A stretch of 64,000 bases of DNA from JAAGZL01 sp050291365. GTDB lineage: Bacteria; Pseudomonadota; Gammaproteobacteria; Chromatiales; Chromatiaceae. Where the stretch lies: assembly GCA_050291365.1 (NCBI GenBank), contig JBNKJS010000041.1, positions 124,001 to 188,000 on the forward strand, read 5' to 3'. The notes under the pieces are model-generated. The model saw only the letters and a program-made list of their open reading frames with translations, ran no database searches and had not been told where the DNA came from. The number at the start of each line of letters is the position of its first letter. Position 1 is the first letter of the stretch. Positions 7,299 through 15,081 of this stretch are shown here, one piece after another. Both the position numbers and the translations under genes were made by a program.

Positions 7299-8676
7299 TA
7301 GTAGCCCCCCCATGAATTTCAGTTTTCTGTGAATAGATGGAGCGGTAGGGATGGATCTCTCCCTTCTCCAGGCTTAGTAAAATATTGGCCAGATCAAACA
7401 GGGTCTGGCGGCTGCCGCGGTAACCTATCCAGGTCTTTTGGGCGCCACCCAATTGGTCATACTGGGGAAAGCCGGCACGCAACAGGGGTATACCGAGGCG
7501 GGCTGCGCTCTCCACTCCATGGGTATTGGTAATAAGCACCTCAGCCTGTTCAACAGATGCGATCCTTTCCAGATCCTCCAGATCACCAATCTTCACGCTC
7601 TCAGAGACCATATCTTGCAACACCGGCGCATTAACCGGTGAAACCGCAGCTACGGTCTCAGCGCCCATCCCAGCCAACATCTGGTCAAAAGCCACCAGCA
7701 GATCTGGATCAGCCGCTATGGCGAAACGGGCCATGCCCAGCATGAAGTGACTGTCCAGCATGGCATCCTGCAACTGGGCACGTTGGCGCTCCAGCTTGGC
7801 TGGAACCGGCTCGCCGGTGATCTGGTGCAGTCTGTCCACCAGAGCATCCACCGCATCCAGCCCCATCAGATGATCAAAGCGGTAGTCAGGAACACCGGTG
7901 CGCGCAGCCAACTCATCAGCAGCCTTGAACATAGAACGGCCAATGACCAGGCTTGCCACACCATCCCCCAGGGTGGCCAGTTGCGACACCTCGGTTCCAC
8001 CGATGGTCAGGGGCGAGAAATCACCCTCTCCCAGATAGCCCAGAGAGTCAGAAATATCTGGAATCACTACTGGGCGCAGGCCGAAGGCCTCAATTATCTC
8101 CTTCAACTCATCCAGGTCGCCTGGAGTGAGGGAGGACCCCACAAGCACATTAATTTGACGGCAGTCCCGTCCCGGTTTGGTACCGGCCTCCTCGGCGAAG
8201 GGTACGGTGGTCTTGATGATCTCTTCCACCGCCTTGGCGAATCCGGTCTCGAGACAACCGGTAAAATCTGGGGTGGAAACCGAAACTACTGATATATGAT
8301 CAAACTGCGGATATTGCTGGCGAAACTGTTTAACCGCCATGCCCATATCGCTGCCCTGGGTCTCCGTAAGGCCAGTGGTGGGCACGCCAATGATAAGCGG
8401 GTCATTCTTCTCCGCGATGGTCTTTAGCCCCTCCACCACGCTATCCTCAGAACCCATCACCGTGGATACCTGATCCATGGCGGTAGTCTGCAGCGGAATC
8501 GGCTCCCGATAGTGTAAGACGAAAAAGACTTTTCCAAAGGCGGTGCAACCCTGGGCACCATGCAGCATGGGTATGGAACGATTAAAACCGAGAAAGGCCA
8601 GTGTAGCCCCGATAGTCTGGCTCACCTTCAGTGGACTGACTGAGAGGGCCTTGCTACGTTTGATGATCGTGGGCAT
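7255..8676 (-). CDS. nifN: NifN, FeMo-cofactor scaffold beta-like subunit
   Basis: A 473-residue member of the nitrogenase component 1 family. N-terminal landmarks are LKVSQTIGATLAFLGF, HGAQGCTAFGKVFFVLHYREP and the TTAMDQVSTVMG segment characteristic of NifN rather than NifK. NifN pairs with NifE to form the scaffold on which NifB-cofactor is matured with molybdenum and homocitrate. The start ATG overlaps the nifE stop by one base. The C-terminus ends in a Thr/Ser/His-rich tail that overlaps nifX. Length matches the family (about 440-475). Confidence 0.95.
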   Translation of the reverse strand: MPTIIKRSKALSVSPLKVSQTIGATLAFLGFNRSIPMLHGAQGCTAFGKVFFVLHYREPIPLQTTAMDQVSTVMGSEDSVVEGLKTIAEKNDPLIIGVPTTGLTETQGSDMGMAVKQFRQQYPQFDHISVVSVSTPDFTGCLETGFAKAVEEIIKTTVPFAEEAGTKPGRDCRQINVLVGSSLTPGDLDELKEIIEAFGLRPVVIPDISDSLGYLGEGDFSPLTIGGTEVSQLATLGDGVASLVIGRSMFKAADELAARTGVPDYRFDHLMGLDAVDALVDRLHQITGEPVPAKLERQRAQLQDAMLDSHFMLGMARFAIAADPDLLVAFDQMLAGMGAETVAAVSPVNAPVLQDMVSESVKIGDLEDLERIASVEQAEVLITNTHGVESAARLGIPLLRAGFPQYDQLGGAQKTWIGYRGSRQTLFDLANILLSLEKGEIHPYRSIYSQKTEIHGGATNVVTTTTSSSGLHH

Positions 8677-10097
8677 TAGGCCACCTCCTGTTCTGAATCA
8701 ATCGAGTCTGAACCTATTGATCTTGATCTCCAGGGCGCAGACTCACGCACCGCTGGCCAGATTGGACTCTCGATGGTCAATGCCATTTGCCGCGCCAGCT
8801 CCACCATGCCGGCATAACCCGCATAGGCAAACTCGCGTTCCTGGTTGATATGTAGAAATGGGATACGCGCCTTGAGGGCGGTATACATGTTACGTCCGCC
8901 GGCGATCATGATGTCGATACCCTGCTCATACACCATATCGATCATGGTGCGTGGATTACCCTCCTCCAGCATCACGGCATCCTCACCCATAAGTTCGCGG
9001 ATGCGCGCCTTATCCTCTTCGGTGGATTTTCTGGTGCCGGTGGCGGCTATCTCCATGCCCAGATCCTGCAGGGCTGCAACTATTGACCAGGATTTCACTC
9101 CGCCGGTATAGAGCAAGGCCTTCTTGCCCTTAAGCCGAGCACGCCAGGGTTTCAGCTCTTCATTAATGCGTGCCTCTTCGCGCGCTATCAGCTCTTCGGT
9201 ACGACGGGTCAGATCATCATCGCCGATGATGCGGGCAAAATCGCGCAGGGCCTGGGAGACATCATTCACTCCGTAGAAACTACCCTCGAACCAGGGAGTA
9301 CTGTATGACTCCTCCAGCTTGCGTGCCACATTGATCAACGCCTTGGAGCAGACCATCATGTTGACCTCGGAACGGTGCATGGTCTGCACATCACGAAAAA
9401 GTGCATCACCGGATATACTGCCAATTACACGCAGACCAAGCTCATCCAACAGCGGCATCACATGCCACAGCTCACCGGCGATGTTGTACTCACCGATCAG
9501 GGCAATATCGTGCACCTGGATTCCTTCGCGCTGCGCCCCTTTTGGAACCGGATCGGGTTCGCGGGTACCACAGACATATTTCACCATGGCCTCACCGGCG
9601 ATACGGTTGCCCAAATTCTTGGTGCCGTAAAAGCCGGCAACGTCAACAGGCACTACCGGTGTACCCCAACGCTCTTGCGCTGCCTTGCATACCGCCTCTA
9701 CATCATCGCCGATCAATGCCGGAACGCAGGTGTTATAGACAAATACCGCAGCAGGCGCATAGCCATCGATGGCCTGTTTAATAGAATGGAATAGACGCTT
9801 CTCTCCGCGACCCATTATGACATCCTGTTCGGTCAGATCCGTGGTCATGCCGATGCGGGAGAGACGCGGTGCGTTGGAGCGGGTGCCACGGTTGTCCCAG
9901 GAGCTACCGGCGCAGGCGATGGTACCGTGTACGATGTGAGCTACGTCAGCAATAGGAAACAGGGCGATCTGCGCCCCATCAAGGACACAACCACCAGCGG
10001 TGGCGCCTGGTTTAGGCTTGGCACAGCCTGATTTCGATTTGTTGTTGTGGGCACATGCTGGTTCATCCAGCAGGGCCGCTATATCTTTCTGTTTCAT
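8676..10097 (-). CDS. nifE: NifE, FeMo-cofactor scaffold alpha-like subunit
   Basis: A 473-residue nitrogenase-family protein. The N-terminus has the NifE signature with cysteines around CAKPKPGATAGGC, then IALFPIADVAHIVHGTIACAG, NTCVPALIGDDVEAV and a C-terminal HINQEREFAYAGYAG. NifE forms the alpha2beta2 NifEN complex that converts NifB-cofactor to FeMo-cofactor. It is the first gene of the nifENX operon; upstream lie a sigma-54 promoter (10137-10151) and a NifA site (10197-10212), so expression is expected to depend on NifA. Confidence 0.96.
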   Translation of the reverse strand: MKQKDIAALLDEPACAHNNKSKSGCAKPKPGATAGGCVLDGAQIALFPIADVAHIVHGTIACAGSSWDNRGTRSNAPRLSRIGMTTDLTEQDVIMGRGEKRLFHSIKQAIDGYAPAAVFVYNTCVPALIGDDVEAVCKAAQERWGTPVVPVDVAGFYGTKNLGNRIAGEAMVKYVCGTREPDPVPKGAQREGIQVHDIALIGEYNIAGELWHVMPLLDELGLRVIGSISGDALFRDVQTMHRSEVNMMVCSKALINVARKLEESYSTPWFEGSFYGVNDVSQALRDFARIIGDDDLTRRTEELIAREEARINEELKPWRARLKGKKALLYTGGVKSWSIVAALQDLGMEIAATGTRKSTEEDKARIRELMGEDAVMLEEGNPRTMIDMVYEQGIDIMIAGGRNMYTALKARIPFLHINQEREFAYAGYAGMVELARQMALTIESPIWPAVRESAPWRSRSIGSDSIDSEQEVA

Positions 10098-10136
10098 ATC
10101 ACATCAGGGCCTTTCAACATTAATAGTTACCCTGTT

Positions 10137-10151
10137 GCAACCTGCATGCCA
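10137..10151 (-). promoter_or_regulatory. Sigma-54 (-24/-12) promoter of nifE
   Basis: On the minus strand the site reads TGGCATG-CAGG-TTGC, which matches the sigma-54 consensus TGGCACG-N4-TTGC at all but one position and has the required GG-N10-GC spacing. Transcription would begin near 10125, leaving a leader of about 28 bases to the nifE ATG at 10097. Confidence 0.87.
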
Positions 10152-10196
10152 ACTCCTAACATGTTGTTTAATATGATTATTTATTCAATGCAGCTA

Positions 10197-10212
10197 TGTA
10201 GTAAACACTACA
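10197..10212 (-). promoter_or_regulatory. NifA upstream activator site for nifE
   Basis: Exact TGT-N10-ACA (TGT-AGTAAACACT-ACA), centred about 80 bases upstream of the predicted nifE transcription start. The motif is short, but its position behind a near-perfect sigma-54 promoter of a nif operon makes it convincing. Confidence 0.8.
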
Positions 10213-10262
10213 AAATAGTTTTTATGAAGCATATGCGACCAAACAATTGTAGCTTTGGTAAT

Positions 10263-10344
10263 GAGGAGCCCACTCCCGTGGGCAATTGCTTATTCAAAAA
10301 TAACCGGCCGCAAATAAACCTGAATAACCACAAATACACGCCAA
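10263..10344. repeat. Palindromic REP-like unit followed by CGCAAAT repeat
   Basis: GAGGAGCCCACTCCCGTGGG at 10263 belongs to a palindromic family (GTAGGAGCCC...GGGCGAT) found at least seven times in the window. From 10308 to 10344 follows a diverged copy of the CGCAAATAA...CCACAAAT repeat seen better preserved at 20013 and 60272. Together with the promoter and NifA site they fill the 338-base gap between nifE and the upstream gene (10098-10435). Confidence 0.65.
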
Positions 10345-10435
10345 TAAATAGCTACCCAGTTCATGCAAAATCCAACTGATTTATTTGCGTTACTTCGCGG
10401 TAAGTTGCGTCTCTTTACGGCTGAGCTAAAGCAAA

Positions 10436-10702
10436 TCACTCCTCTTCAATCTCGGCAATAACCAAACCGCTGGCCGAACTCATCTCCTGAGTAAGGCTCA
10501 GGCAGTGGCTACTGCTGTTCACCAGATAGAGATTGAAGGAAGGATCTTCGAATACAGGGGTTGCACCTACCACATCGTCATCCATGCAGTAGGTGAAATG
10601 GAAATCAGGAAAGCTACTACGCAGACGTCCTACCGTCTGATCTGAGATAGGCTGGCTCTTGACCAGTTCACAAATACGGTTCAGTTGCTCTTCGGTGATC
10701 AT
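10436..10702 (-). CDS. Small nif-associated protein (DUF6129-like)
   Basis: An 88-residue acidic protein with no membrane segment or cysteine cluster. It matches my recollection of a small conserved family (DUF6129) found directly after nifY/nafY in nif clusters, which is its position here. Function unknown. The start ATG has AAGG about ten bases upstream. It is probably the last gene of the nifHDKTY transcript, because nifE has its own promoter beyond it. Confidence 0.6.
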   Translation of the reverse strand: MITEEQLNRICELVKSQPISDQTVGRLRSSFPDFHFTYCMDDDVVGATPVFEDPSFNLYLVNSSSHCLSLTQEMSSASGLVIAEIEEE

Positions 10703-10731
10703 ACTAGGACCTTTGCCGCTTTCATCATGTT

Positions 10732-11457
10732 TCAGTCAGCCGCATCCCAGGCATCATCACCATCTTCCAGCTCAAAACGAATACGTGCCTCGGCCGAGAC
10801 ACCCATAATCTTGGCTAGCCAGGGTGGTGCATTTTCTCCAATAACGGATTGCAAATTAGCTATCTCTTCACTAGCTGAACCTGCCTGGGGCTTTTTAATC
10901 GGATGCCCACCGGCCTTCACCACCTTGGCTGCAGCAGGTCCGCCGATTGAGGCAACAAACACTATATTGCAGTCAGATATGAGTGAAGCACGGTATGCGT
11001 TCTTATCCTCAATCTCCTGGGTATGATCAATACTTCGTAACTCGATCAAACGGCTTTCATCACTGGAAACCTGATAGATAAGAAAACGCAGACAGGAGCC
11101 GAAGTGTCCATCCAGCAGCTCTCCCTTGTTAGAGGCACAGGCTACGCGGATGCTGTTCGGCATATCACCTTCACTATAGGGTTCAATCTCTGGCAGCGGT
11201 TCATTTTGCAGATCCATTTCACCCCTGAGATGGGCCAGGGCCGACTTGATAGCGGCTGTATCCACATCGGCAAACTCTCCACTACCTGCACGCTTCATAC
11301 TCTTTACCGAAAGTCCGGAAAGTTTATCCAGCGTGGGAGGCAGTCCGATTGCATCATCCAGTGCACGCAGCAGGCGGGCTGCATCTGTATCAGGTAACTC
11401 ACGTGCCGCCAATCCAATACGCAGGGCGATCTCTTCGGAGATGGGTGTAGCAATCAT
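10732..11457 (-). CDS. nifY: NifY/NafY-type FeMo-cofactor binding protein
   Basis: A 241-residue two-domain protein. The N-terminal helical part (about 1-95) resembles the apo-dinitrogenase binding domain of NafY. The C-terminal part (about 105-225) is a NifX-like fold starting SIRVACASNKGELLDGHFGSC and containing NIVFVASIGGPAAAKVVKAGGHP. Such proteins hold apo-nitrogenase open or carry FeMo-cofactor for insertion. It follows nifT in the nifHDK operon, the usual nifY place. Whether it is better called NifY or NafY cannot be settled by eye. Confidence 0.85.
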   Translation of the reverse strand: MIATPISEEIALRIGLAARELPDTDAARLLRALDDAIGLPPTLDKLSGLSVKSMKRAGSGEFADVDTAAIKSALAHLRGEMDLQNEPLPEIEPYSEGDMPNSIRVACASNKGELLDGHFGSCLRFLIYQVSSDESRLIELRSIDHTQEIEDKNAYRASLISDCNIVFVASIGGPAAAKVVKAGGHPIKKPQAGSASEEIANLQSVIGENAPPWLAKIMGVSAEARIRFELEDGDDAWDAAD

Positions 11458-11480
11458 AATGGCCTCCTGTTGCTGCCTAT

Positions 11481-11693
11481 TCAGGCACGTTTAAATCTCA
11501 GGGTGGTGGGAAACTCTGGTGGTGGGCTGATAGGATCGATGTAGTACTTGGAGCCATCGGTCAGCTCAACCTCCCCGCCCCACTCGGTTTCACTATCCTT
11601 CTCTACCGTGGCGATCTCATCTTCCTGGTCCTTCTTGGCGATATAAAACAGGAGACCGCCGTCATCTTTTACTCGGATCATTACATTTGGCAT
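11481..11693 (-). CDS. nifT: NifT/FixU protein
   Basis: A 70-residue protein with the NifT pattern MPNVMIRVKDDGGLLFYIAKKDQE, a central WGGEVELTDGSKYYIDP and PTTLRFKRA at the end. NifT is conserved downstream of nifHDK; mutants usually have little phenotype and the biochemical role is unknown. It is separated from nifK by about 100 bases that can fold into an imperfect 21-bp stem (11724-11782). Confidence 0.92.
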   Translation of the reverse strand: MPNVMIRVKDDGGLLFYIAKKDQEDEIATVEKDSETEWGGEVELTDGSKYYIDPISPPPEFPTTLRFKRA

Positions 11694-11723
11694 AACTTAA
11701 TTCCTTGATGTCGGGAAAAAACC

Positions 11724-11782
11724 GCAAGCCTCGCTCACATCTACAAAAAGAGGTGGCAACTGTAGAGGTGAGCTCAGCTTGC
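11724..11782. promoter_or_regulatory. Imperfect stem-loop between nifK and nifT
   Basis: Arms 11724-11744 and 11762-11782 are near reverse complements (GCAAGC...CTCAC.TCTAC; 21 bases with about four mismatches) around a 17-base loop. Within the nifHDKT transcript it could protect the nifHDK part from 3' decay or reduce read-through into nifT. No T-run follows, so it is not a classical terminator. Confidence 0.55.
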
Positions 11783-11796
11783 GAACATAGGCCCTA

Positions 11797-13365
11797 CTAT
11801 CGAACTAGGTCATAGTTGTAGTCTGTAACACCCATTTCCATAGTCTCTTCATCCAGGCGTTCCAGCACAGCGTTAACCAGGGTCTTCAGAATATTCATAG
11901 CACCCTCGTAACCAAGAGTGGTATCACGATGCATATGGTGCCGATCGAAGATCGGGAAACCGATACGGATCAGTGGTACCTCAAACTCTTTACCCTTCTT
12001 CAGGGTGTCACGCTGGATGAACTTGCCGTAGCTGTTACCGATCATGAAGTCCGGCTTGTTGGTGAACATCATGGAACGGAAGTGCCACAGATCCTTACCA
12101 ACGAGAACCTCACTGTTCTGACCATAAGGAGATTCAGATAGCATCTTATCCATAGCCTTTTTCCAGCGCTTGTTGGCCTGGTTGCAAAGAATGGTGGTCG
12201 GTTCTGCGCCCAGTTCCAATAAGAAGCGGGTCATGCCCATGACGTAGTCGGCATCACCGTAGAGACCGAACTTCTTGCCGTGCAGCCAGGAGTGGCTGTC
12301 TGTCATCATGTCAACCAGAACACCGCGCTCGCGGGTCAGGGATTCTGAAATAGGCTTACCGGTAAGCTCTGAGACCTTCATCAGGAACTCATCAGTCGCT
12401 TCCAATCCCATAGGGATCTTGATGTCGCTGGCCGGTTGGTTCCAGGTACCCTTAGTGAACTTGCGGCTCTTTACCGACTGCCATGGCTGTAGATACAGGG
12501 TATCGATAGCGTTGGGAGCATCCTTAATCTCAGCTATGCTGGTGCCGCCATCGTACATGCGGTACTCGCCGTCGGCTGGGGTATCCAGTACCTCACTTGG
12601 ATCGCTCAGCAGAGTGCAATCGACGTCCATATCCTTCATCATGCGCTTCATTACCCGGAAGTTGCCTAGATAGGTTTCGAAGCCGGGCACGATATTAATC
12701 TTGCCATTACTGCCAACCTCTTTGTCTTCCATGTAATTGAGGGTGAAGTAACGCTGAATGCCCTCAAACATGTTGTCCCAACCGGTGGTGTGGGAACCTA
12801 CAAAGCTAGGGGTGTGGGCAAATGGGGTCGGGAAATCCTCTGGGATATGCCCTTCCTTCTTAGAGTTACCGATAAAGGCGTTTAGGTCGTCACCGATAAC
12901 CTCGGCCATACAGGTGGTGGAGACAGCAATCATCTCTGGCTTGTAGAGCGCCTTGGCGTTCTCCAGGCCGTCGAACATATTCTTCTGTCCGCCGAACACC
13001 GCCGCGTCTTCTGTCATGGAGTCGGAGACACAGGCTACCGGCTCTTTGAAGTGACGGTTAAAATAGGTACGAAAGTATGCAGTACAGCCCTGGGAACCGT
13101 GCACATAGGGCAGGGTCTTCTCGAAACCGAGGGCACAGAGTACCGCACCCAAGGGCTGACACGCCTTGGCTGGATTGATGGTCAGGGCCTCACGGGCGAA
13201 GTTCAGCTCTTTGTACTCTTCGGTGGTGGTCCAGTTGAAGATCTCATCAATCTTCACTTCTGGGACCTTATTCTCGTACTTGGTCTTGTTTGTCAGAGTT
13301 TCAACATATTCGTCTTCACGAAACAGCGGATAACTCGGTTTAATATCATCAACTACTTGACTCAT
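11797..13365 (-). CDS. nifK: NifK, nitrogenase MoFe protein beta subunit
   Basis: A 522-residue beta subunit, matching the usual 510-525. P-cluster regions are visible: CQPLGAVLCALGFEKTLPYV, HGSQGCTAYFRTYFNRHF and the segment with TTCMAEVIGDDLNAF. With NifD it forms the alpha2beta2 MoFe protein that reduces N2. The ATG at 13365 is preceded by a leader block (13381-13406) nearly identical to the one before nifD, and a 98-bp inverted-repeat element lies further upstream. It is cotranscribed with nifH and nifD. Confidence 0.97.
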   Translation of the reverse strand: MSQVVDDIKPSYPLFREDEYVETLTNKTKYENKVPEVKIDEIFNWTTTEEYKELNFAREALTINPAKACQPLGAVLCALGFEKTLPYVHGSQGCTAYFRTYFNRHFKEPVACVSDSMTEDAAVFGGQKNMFDGLENAKALYKPEMIAVSTTCMAEVIGDDLNAFIGNSKKEGHIPEDFPTPFAHTPSFVGSHTTGWDNMFEGIQRYFTLNYMEDKEVGSNGKINIVPGFETYLGNFRVMKRMMKDMDVDCTLLSDPSEVLDTPADGEYRMYDGGTSIAEIKDAPNAIDTLYLQPWQSVKSRKFTKGTWNQPASDIKIPMGLEATDEFLMKVSELTGKPISESLTRERGVLVDMMTDSHSWLHGKKFGLYGDADYVMGMTRFLLELGAEPTTILCNQANKRWKKAMDKMLSESPYGQNSEVLVGKDLWHFRSMMFTNKPDFMIGNSYGKFIQRDTLKKGKEFEVPLIRIGFPIFDRHHMHRDTTLGYEGAMNILKTLVNAVLERLDEETMEMGVTDYNYDLVR

Positions 13366-13380
13366 GGTCTTTCTCCCCCC

Positions 13381-13406
13381 GCGCCACTAATCTGTGGACT
13401 ACGGGT
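13381..13406 (-). repeat. Leader block upstream of nifK (matches nifD leader)
   Basis: A 26-base segment that matches 15011-15036 upstream of nifD at 24 of 26 positions and lies at the same distance (15-16 bases) from the start codon. A pyrimidine-rich stretch on the plus strand (the purine-rich ribosome binding site of the gene) separates it from the ATG in both cases. Equivalent placement suggests a shared translational or RNA-level control site. Confidence 0.75.
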
Positions 13407-13421
13407 CAGATAAATGATTTA

Positions 13422-13519
13422 TGGGGTCGGAGTCAAACTCCTTCCAATCTACTTACAGTTTCATATCCCTGGTCCGTTGGGGCCGAAGTAACATTTTGTA
13501 ATGCTTGACTCCGACCCCA
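13422..13519. mobile_element. 98-bp element with 15-bp perfect terminal inverted repeats, between nifD and nifK
   Basis: TGGGGTCGGAGTCAA at 13422-13436 and its exact reverse complement at 13505-13519 bound a 98-bp stretch with no reading frame. The end sequence resembles the GGGGTC-GAGTCAA boundaries often seen around REP-associated tyrosine transposase genes in gammaproteobacteria, so it may be a small non-autonomous element. It sits inside the nifHDK transcript, and the two ends could pair into a large hairpin between nifD and nifK. Confidence 0.6.
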
Positions 13520-13530
13520 ACCCACGGAGC

Positions 13531-14994
13531 TTATGCTGCCGCAGCTTCAGACTCTTCTTTTGGTTTCAACCAAGGGGCCTGCAGCTTATCCCAGCATGGA
13601 TTATTCAGGGTCATATCCATATCGCGGGCAAAAATGGCAAAGCCGTCATAGCCGTGATATGGGCCGGAATAATCCCAGGAGTGCATCTGACGGAATGGGA
13701 TACCCATCTTCTGGAAGATGTACTTCTCCTTGATACCGGAACCGATCAGGTCAGGCTTGACCTTCTTTACGAACTCTTCGAACTCGTAGCCGGTCACATC
13801 GTCATAGATCAGAGTGGCGTTACCCATATCCTGGATAGTGCGATCATAGTCATCGTTATGAGCGAACTCGTAACCGGTACCGACCACTTCCATACCAAGA
13901 TCCTCGTAAGCACCAATGATGTGACGAGGACGCAGACCGCCCACATACAGCATCACCTTCTTACCTTCGAGACGCGGCTTGTACTTGGCGATTACCGCTT
14001 CGTACTCGGCCTTGTATTTGGCAATTACCTTCTCGGCGCCCTCTTTGATCTTGTCATCGAACTTCTCTGCGATAGCGCGCAGTGATTCCTCAATCTTGGT
14101 AGGACCGAAGAAGTTATACTCCATCCAAGGAATACCGAACTTCTCTTCCATATGACGGGAGATGTAGTTCATAGAACGATAGCAGTGCAGCAGATTCAGC
14201 TTTACGGCTGGGGTACGCTCCATCTCGGCTACGGTGCCATCACCAGACCACTGGGCTACAACATTGAGGCCCATCTCTTCCAGCAATATACGTGAGGACC
14301 AGGCATCACCACCGATGTTGTAGTCACCAAGAATGGCTACATCGTATGGTCCTGCTTTTTCCTGCTCCTTGCCTAGCATGTGATCACGAATAGCATCGTT
14401 AGCAATATGGTGTCCCAGAGACTGGGAAACACCACGGAAACCTTCACAACGTACCGGCACTACCGGCTTTTCAATCTCTTTGGCGGTCTGCTTGGACACC
14501 GCTTCAATGTCGTCACCGATCAGACCGATGGGACATTCAGACTGTACCGAGATGCCCTTGTTCAGAGGGAACAGCTGTTCAACCTCTTCCAACAGCTTGG
14601 CCAGCTTCTTGTCGCCGCCGAACACAATGTCCTTCTCCTGGAAATCAGAAGTGAAGTTCATGGTGCCGAAGGTGTTTACACCGGTGGCGCCTACATAGTA
14701 GTTACGGCGTCCGGCGCGGGAGTACTGACCGCAGCCTACCGGACCGTGTGAGATGTGGACCATGTCCTTGATCGGACCCCAGACCACACCCTTGGAACCT
14801 GCATAGGCACAACCACGGATGGTCATTACACCAGGCAGAGATTTACGGTTAGAAGTGATGCACTTCTTGGACTGCTCCACCGACTGGTCGTTGACCGTAA
14901 GATGCTTGGCGCGGTCTTCTTTCGCCTTTTCTGGATAGACCTCAAGCACCTCTTGGATAAGGGCTTCAGTCTCTTCACGTGTCATATTTGACAT
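13531..14994 (-). CDS. nifD: NifD, nitrogenase MoFe protein alpha subunit
   Basis: A 487-residue alpha subunit of normal length. P-cluster ligand regions are RGCAYAGSKGVVWGPIKDM, HGPVGCGQYSRAGRRNYY and ECPIGLIGDDIEAV; FeMo-cofactor ligand regions are LLHCYRSMNYISRHMEEKFG (Cys) and RQMHSWDYSGPYHGYDGF (His). The C-terminus ends in an Ala/Glu tail. It is preceded by a leader block (15011-15036) repeated before nifK. It is read from the nifH promoter; no separate sigma-54 site was seen in the 87-base gap after nifH. Confidence 0.97.
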   Translation of the reverse strand: MSNMTREETEALIQEVLEVYPEKAKEDRAKHLTVNDQSVEQSKKCITSNRKSLPGVMTIRGCAYAGSKGVVWGPIKDMVHISHGPVGCGQYSRAGRRNYYVGATGVNTFGTMNFTSDFQEKDIVFGGDKKLAKLLEEVEQLFPLNKGISVQSECPIGLIGDDIEAVSKQTAKEIEKPVVPVRCEGFRGVSQSLGHHIANDAIRDHMLGKEQEKAGPYDVAILGDYNIGGDAWSSRILLEEMGLNVVAQWSGDGTVAEMERTPAVKLNLLHCYRSMNYISRHMEEKFGIPWMEYNFFGPTKIEESLRAIAEKFDDKIKEGAEKVIAKYKAEYEAVIAKYKPRLEGKKVMLYVGGLRPRHIIGAYEDLGMEVVGTGYEFAHNDDYDRTIQDMGNATLIYDDVTGYEFEEFVKKVKPDLIGSGIKEKYIFQKMGIPFRQMHSWDYSGPYHGYDGFAIFARDMDMTLNNPCWDKLQAPWLKPKEESEAAAA

Positions 14995-15010
14995 TTCTTT
15001 CTCCTCTCCC

Positions 15011-15036
15011 GCGCCACCAATCTGTGAACTACGGGT
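15011..15036 (-). repeat. Leader block upstream of nifD (matches nifK leader)
   Basis: A 26-base segment with 24 identities to 13381-13406; the two differences are single transitions. It lies 16 bases before the nifD start codon, followed by a purine-rich GAGAGGAGAAAG ribosome binding region. It is absent before nifH. Confidence 0.75.
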
Positions 15037-15081
15037 AATGGAAGTAACACTACAAATTAATCGTTTCGCTTTACCAACTAA

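Noticed and set aside
13422..13519. Full insertion sequence between nifD and nifK
   Set aside because: There is no transposase and only 98 bp lie between the inverted repeats, so at most a non-autonomous remnant.
13501..14085. 194-codon plus-strand frame opposite nifD
   Set aside because: Antisense of nifD with no domain or start signal.
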